DNA from: CAIKHN01 sp964394565
GTDB lineage: Bacteria; Patescibacteriota; Patescibacteriia; UBA9934
DNA: 64,000 bases
Reading direction: 5' to 3'
Assembly (NCBI GenBank): GCA_964394565.1
Contig: CAYMYA010000002.1
Location: 29,168 to 93,167, forward strand
The notes below the pieces were generated by a model that worked only from the letters and a program-made list of their open reading frames with translations, was not told where the DNA came from and did not search any database. Below are positions 60,087 through 64,000 of this stretch, piece after piece. The position numbers and the translations under genes are program-made. Within the stretch, counting starts at the first letter, position 1, and every line of letters begins with the position of its first letter.

Positions 60087-61376
60087 ATGTTTCTCTGTAC
60101 CCATTGTGATGCGCAGGCGCTGAAGTGGGCTGGACGATGTGGAGAGTGTGGGAAATGGGGGACGTTGGTCGAGGGAGGCGAGAATGGCGAGGCGCGAGGC
60201 GCGAGAAAGAAGTCGAAAAGCGTGCCTGCGACGACACTTGATTTAGCGAGCGCATCTTCCGCGACTCTGGTGCACCAGCTTACGGGAATTTCTGAACTAG
60301 ACCGCGTGCTTGGCGGAGGGATTGTACCGGGATCAGTCACTCTCCTTGCGGGAGAGCCGGGAATTGGAAAAAGTACGCTTGTTGCCCAACTTGCCGCAGT
60401 ATTCACTCCGAATACCACCAAGGCGTATTATGCATCTGGCGAGGAATCGGAAGGGCAAGTACGCCTTCGTTTTGAGCGTCTCGGACTCGATCCACAATCT
60501 GTGGTCTTTTCGAATGCGACGGAAACGGGATCAATTATTGCTGCGGCGGAGAAGATGAGTCCGAGTATCGTCATCGTCGACTCCATACAAACCATGATGA
60601 CAGACGGCGCGGATTCGTTTCCTGGCACGCCAACAGCCGTGCGCGCAGCAACCGCAGAACTGATTGGGTACGCGAAAACATCGAATACGCCCGTCCTGAT
60701 TATTGGCCAGGTCACGAAAGACGGCGTCGTGGCTGGGCCGAAAACCTTGGAACACCTCGTCGATACCGTCCTCACGCTCGAGGGCGATCCTGCTGGCGCC
60801 TATCGCCTGCTGCGCGCGAGCAAACACCGGTTTGGCAGCATTGAGGAAGTCGGCGTGTTTGCAATGAGCGAGAAAGGCATGTTACCTGTGGAGAACCCGT
60901 CCGCAATGTTTCTGCAAGAACGCGTGGTAGCGCCAGGATCTGTCGTCACCTGCATCATGGAGGGCAACCGGCCGTTCCTTGTGGAAATCCAGGCGCTCGT
61001 GGATAAAAGCTTCTTTCCGAACCCTGTACGTCGCACCAGCGGATACGATGCCGGACGGCTTCAGATGTTGCTCGCAATCTTAAGCAAACGCACCGGGCTT
61101 CGTGCATATGATCAAGACGTGTACGTGAATGTTGTTGGCGGCATGAAGCTCACCGAACCATCTGCAGATCTCGCGGTTGCTGCCGCCATTATCTCCGCAA
61201 TCGAGAACACGACCATCTCAAAAGAAACCCTTATCATTGGCGAACTCGGGCTTGGGGGCGAAGTCCGCACTGTGCCGTTTATTGAACGACGAAAGAAAGA
61301 GGCTGAGCGATTAGGGTTCTCCACCGTGCTCGGGCCAGGAACGGTCAAAAATGTGAGTGAGCTCCGCGTAAAGTAA
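60087..61376 (+). CDS. radA: DNA repair protein RadA
   Basis: RecA-like helicase for branch migration. The 429-residue protein has a zinc finger (LCTHCDAQALKWAGRCGECGKWG), Walker A LLAGEPGIGKSTLVAQL, the RadA-specific motif as ASKHRFGSIEEVGVF (KHRFG instead of KNRFG) and a Lon-like C-terminal domain (YVNVVGGMKLTEPSADLAVAAAIIS, ELGLGGEVRTV). The ATG at 60087 has GGAGGG 10 bases upstream; a TTG just after that site is too close. Confidence 0.94.
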   Translation: MFLCTHCDAQALKWAGRCGECGKWGTLVEGGENGEARGARKKSKSVPATTLDLASASSATLVHQLTGISELDRVLGGGIVPGSVTLLAGEPGIGKSTLVAQLAAVFTPNTTKAYYASGEESEGQVRLRFERLGLDPQSVVFSNATETGSIIAAAEKMSPSIVIVDSIQTMMTDGADSFPGTPTAVRAATAELIGYAKTSNTPVLIIGQVTKDGVVAGPKTLEHLVDTVLTLEGDPAGAYRLLRASKHRFGSIEEVGVFAMSEKGMLPVENPSAMFLQERVVAPGSVVTCIMEGNRPFLVEIQALVDKSFFPNPVRRTSGYDAGRLQMLLAILSKRTGLRAYDQDVYVNVVGGMKLTEPSADLAVAAAIISAIENTTISKETLIIGELGLGGEVRTVPFIERRKKEAERLGFSTVLGPGTVKNVSELRVK

Positions 61377-61377
61377 C

Positions 61378-61407
61378 GCAAAGAGGATCCGCGTGGATCC
61401 TCTTTGC
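61378..61407. terminator. Terminator after radA
   Basis: A perfect 13-bp stem GCAAAGAGGATCC/GGATCCTCTTTGC with loop GCGT directly behind the radA stop; can also end the convergent coiled-coil gene. The T-run lies a little further on. Confidence 0.75.
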
Positions 61408-61422
61408 TGTGCAAACATTTTT

Positions 61423-61686
61423 TTACGCGATTCGTGCCCAACGTTCTAAGCGAGAGACACGGCGATCGATACTATCAATCTGCGGCAGCACGCCGTTAAT
61501 GACGTCGATGATGTCATTGCGGACGTTATACAGTTCCCTGTGCAACTCTGCACTTACCTTTTCGAGTATTTCATCGCGAAATACCGAAAGCTTCTGATCA
61601 AGCTTTTGATCGAGCCTATGGTCGATCCGCGCATCCTGCTCTGCAAACATGTCTCGTAATACCTGAATATCATTGGCATCAAACAT
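61423..61686 (-). CDS. Small coiled-coil protein, paralogue of the 42401 gene
   Basis: An 87-residue protein: MFDANDIQVLRDMFAEQDARIDHRLDQKLDQKL is a helix with charge repeats, then VFRDEILEKVSAELHRELYNVRNDIIDVINGVLPQIDSIDRRVSRLERWARIA. Its end matches that of the gene at 42401. TAGCAT ends 7 bases before the ATG at 61686, another leaderless layout. Function unknown. Confidence 0.7.
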   Translation of the reverse strand: MFDANDIQVLRDMFAEQDARIDHRLDQKLDQKLSVFRDEILEKVSAELHRELYNVRNDIIDVINGVLPQIDSIDRRVSRLERWARIA

Positions 61687-61790
61687 AGTTTTGATGCTAC
61701 ACGAACCGCCGCCGCCTCCCCTCGCGTGCGTGTCGCAGGAATGAATCGCAGAAACCTGGAGATAATTCGATCGTATCACGATCCGATGTG

Positions 61791-63866
61791 CTACTCAAAA
61801 TGTACCGCGTCGACGTACTCAAAAAGGCGGGATTTGAGTGACGGGTATACGGACAAGTCTGGACTTTCATCGAGCACTTCTTTCGCAAAATCTTTTGCAG
61901 AGCCCATGAGATCAATATCATGCATCGTTCCGAGTTTGAATTGATCGAACCCAGATTGTTCTGTCCCGAAAATATTCCCTGCGCCGCGAAGCTGAAGATC
62001 TTTTTCCGCGAGATCGAACCCATCTTGGCTTTCCACGACGGCCTGCAAACGCATACGTGCAACCTCACCAAGAATTCCCGTTGGATGCAGAAAACAATGA
62101 CTTTGGTGCGCGCCCCTGCCGACACGGCCACGGAGCTGATGGAGCTGTGCGAGACCAAATCGTTCCGCACCTTCTACATACATCACCGTTGCGTTCGGGA
62201 CATCCACACCAACCTCGACCACCGTCGTGGAAATCAGCATGTCCGCCTCCCCCGTCGCAAACGCACGCATCACGTCATCCTTTTCTTTCGTTTTCATGCG
62301 CCCATGCAGCATGAGAACGCGATATTTCTTAAATGGTTCAGTCACAAATTCCTTGTACACATCGTGCACGGAGTTTGCGCCCAATGCATCAGATTCCTCA
62401 ATCAACGGACACACCACAAACACCTGTCTCCCCCCATCCATTTGTTTCCGTATCATGTCATAAATGCGCTCTTCCCTTCCCGGCTCCACAATCGTCGTTT
62501 CTATTGGCTTGCGCCCTGCCGGATATTCGTCCAAAATCGATCGATCCAAATCGCCGTACAGTACCAATGCTAATGACCGTGGAATTGGCGTTGCGGTCAT
62601 GGAAAGTAAATGCGGCACACCATCCTGTTCGTCGCGTTTATCTTTCAGTGCCTGACGTTGTCGTACGCCAAAACGATGCTGTTCATCGACAACAATTAAC
62701 CCGAGGCGATCAAAAAGAACATCCTGTGTCAGGAGTGCGTGCGTGCCAACGACGAGTTGCGCGGCGCCATTACGCAGTGCCGAGAGCAGTTGTGCTTTTG
62801 TGACCTCCCTGCCACCAACACGACGTTTCGTCCGAGTATACAGCGCGATCGTGAGTCGATCACCAAAAAGCTTCTGTAATGTTTGTGCATGCTGCTCTGC
62901 AAGAATTTCTGTTGGCGCAAGCATCGATGTCTGCCAACCGTCACGCGCCGCATTGAGCGCAACGATCGCTGCGACCACGGTTTTTCCACTTCCAACATCA
63001 CCTTCGAGCAATCGGTTCATCGGCTCTGGGCGGTTCATGTCCTTAATAATTGCCCAAATTGCCTTTTTTTGCGCACCAGTAAGTTCAAACGGTAGTTTCT
63101 TCACCGCATCCTTCACGACATCTTCAAAAAATGGCACTTTCGGCGCACGTTGTTGTTTAAGCTCACGTCGGCTTTTTGCGGCAAGAAGTTGATGAAGGAA
63201 AAACTCGTCGAATTTCAAACGGCGCAATGCGATATCCTTCGCCTCTTCCGAACGTGGAAAGTGCATTTCCGTAATTGCTTCTGGAAGGCGAACCAAATCC
63301 ACCTCGCGCAAAATGCGACCAGGCATCCAGTCTTCGACATCTTTTACGGTTGCCAGCGCCGCTTCCGCGACTTTTCGACGAAGCTTCTGCGTCAATGCGC
63401 CTGTCAACCGATATATCGGCACAATGCGCCCGGTATGTTTAGTGACATCTGCTTTGCCGAGCACTTCGTACACCGGATTCACCAACGAAAGCCCGTACCG
63501 ATCGTCCACCTTACCGGCTAATGAAACAACCTGACCCGGCTTTATCACCTTTGTGAGAAACCCTTGATGAAACCACACCGCCTTTATGGTGCCCGTGCTG
63601 TCCTGCACCAATGCCTCGGTAATCATCATGCGCATGGCCTTCTGACTCTTTCTGTTCTCAATCGCCGTAATAGTTCCCTGCACCGTGACTTTTGCTCCCG
63701 GCTTTGCATCAACAATTGGAACGGCATGCGAAAGATCGTCATACCGGAATGGAAAATCAAATAATGCATCCCGTAACGATGATACACCGATACGAACAAA
63801 ATCTTTCGCCTTTGCGGCGCCAATTCCTGTAATACTGGCAATAGAATCGGTGAGACGAAGTGGCAT
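61791..63866 (-). CDS. recG: ATP-dependent DNA helicase RecG
   Basis: Remodels stalled forks and branched DNA. The 691-residue protein has an N-terminal HhH-like start (MPLRLTDSIASITGIGAAKAKDFVRIGVSSLRDALFDFPFRYDD), an OB wedge domain, Walker A LLEGDVGSGKTVVAAIVAL, DEQH box LIVVDEQHRFGVRQR and motif VI QLHQLRGRVGRG, then AEKDLQLRGAGNIFGTEQSGF. The start is the ATG at 63864-63866; a longer open frame would run back through the tRNA terminator and tRNA gene. Confidence 0.95.
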   Translation of the reverse strand: MPLRLTDSIASITGIGAAKAKDFVRIGVSSLRDALFDFPFRYDDLSHAVPIVDAKPGAKVTVQGTITAIENRKSQKAMRMMITEALVQDSTGTIKAVWFHQGFLTKVIKPGQVVSLAGKVDDRYGLSLVNPVYEVLGKADVTKHTGRIVPIYRLTGALTQKLRRKVAEAALATVKDVEDWMPGRILREVDLVRLPEAITEMHFPRSEEAKDIALRRLKFDEFFLHQLLAAKSRRELKQQRAPKVPFFEDVVKDAVKKLPFELTGAQKKAIWAIIKDMNRPEPMNRLLEGDVGSGKTVVAAIVALNAARDGWQTSMLAPTEILAEQHAQTLQKLFGDRLTIALYTRTKRRVGGREVTKAQLLSALRNGAAQLVVGTHALLTQDVLFDRLGLIVVDEQHRFGVRQRQALKDKRDEQDGVPHLLSMTATPIPRSLALVLYGDLDRSILDEYPAGRKPIETTIVEPGREERIYDMIRKQMDGGRQVFVVCPLIEESDALGANSVHDVYKEFVTEPFKKYRVLMLHGRMKTKEKDDVMRAFATGEADMLISTTVVEVGVDVPNATVMYVEGAERFGLAQLHQLRGRVGRGAHQSHCFLHPTGILGEVARMRLQAVVESQDGFDLAEKDLQLRGAGNIFGTEQSGFDQFKLGTMHDIDLMGSAKDFAKEVLDESPDLSVYPSLKSRLFEYVDAVHFE

Positions 63867-63907
63867 AGCTTCAACGGAGTCTAGCAGAAGAAAAGAAAAA
63901 ACGCAAC

Positions 63908-63937
63908 AAAAAAATCTCCCGGTAAGGAGATTTTTTT
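63908..63937 (-). terminator. Terminator after tRNA-Arg
   Basis: A perfect 12-bp stem AAAAAAATCTCC/GGAGATTTTTTT around CGGTAA, one base past the CCA end of the tRNA. Confidence 0.8.
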
Positions 63938-63938
63938 G

Positions 63939-64000
63939 TGGTGCGCCCGGCACGACTCGAACGTACGACCCTCAGCTCCGCAAGCTGATGCTCTATCCAA
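63939..64000 (-). tRNA. tRNA-Arg, anticodon GCG, 5' end outside window
   Basis: The 62 visible bases include part of the D arm (TTGGATAGAGC), anticodon stem TCAGC/GCTGA with loop TTGCGGA (anticodon GCG, reading CGC and CGU), the T arm GTACG-TTCGAGT-CGTGC and an encoded CCA end at 63939-63941. The acceptor strand is CGGGCGC plus A. Most bacteria instead use ACG modified to ICG for this box. Confidence 0.88.

Noticed and set aside
63867..63953. Longer N-terminus for RecG
   Set aside because: The extra codons lie in the tRNA terminator and tRNA gene; the family start MPLRLTDSIASITGIG fits the ATG at 63866.

Overview
The window is one continuous stretch of a metagenome-type bacterial chromosome; a run of exactly 100 N at 8971-9070 is a scaffold join. 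The gene set (short EF-Ts, ThrRS without its TGS domain, RodA, SIMPL and DUF3048 proteins, thymidylate synthase fused to a reductase domain, many single-membrane-helix proteins of unknown function) and the tight packing suggest the Candidate Phyla Radiation (Patescibacteria), probably a Parcubacteria-like lineage. That placement is inference from gene content, not from a marker tree. UGA behaves as a normal stop and uL1 (rplA) is present, which argues against the UGA-recoding groups and against the lineages said to lack uL1.

Layout. 1-7.4 kb: a partial methyltransferase, then a minus-strand cluster gap-doxX-ndh-pgk-(PaaX/Cas2-like regulator)-SIMPL-eno that joins lower glycolysis to NADH oxidation. 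7.4-15 kb: tsf, rpsB, queA (3' end lost in the gap), rpmE, prfA, prmC, a DUF3048 protein and rplY. 15-22 kb: a zinc-ribbon protein, rodA, a membrane protein, gyrB, then secE-nusG and rplK-rplA. 22-31 kb: nucleotide metabolism (a cytidylyltransferase-like protein, a deaminase fusion, a HIT protein, a DHFR-TS fusion, dut), two membrane proteins, gatB and miaA. 31-42 kb: two unknown proteins, thrS behind a T-box leader, a baseplate-J-like membrane protein and dnaE. 42-52 kb: pheT, pheS, rseP, a GC-rich noncoding stretch with a 6S-like RNA, then a murD-murL-phosphomannomutase operon. 52-64 kb: lemA-htpX-clpC, a four-gene envelope cluster (membrane protein, beta-propeller, DsbA-like, pilin-helix/carboxypeptidase fusion), radA, a coiled-coil protein, recG and a partial tRNA-Arg.

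Three patterns run across the window. First, many genes that head a transcription unit have a -10 box, often the extended TGn type, only 6-10 bases before the start codon, so their mRNAs should be leaderless or nearly so. Second, four plus-strand single-gene units (10.1-10.6, 31.2-31.9, 37.2-37.8 and 41.4-42.0 kb) stand out by very GC-rich codon use, a clear Shine-Dalgarno and a GC-rich hairpin of their own; none of their products is recognisable to me. Third, several unusual pieces cluster around envelope growth: a MurL-type epimerase beside MurD, a duplicated murD tail separated by five 16-base tandem repeats, and a secreted disulfide-rich carboxypeptidase fusion.
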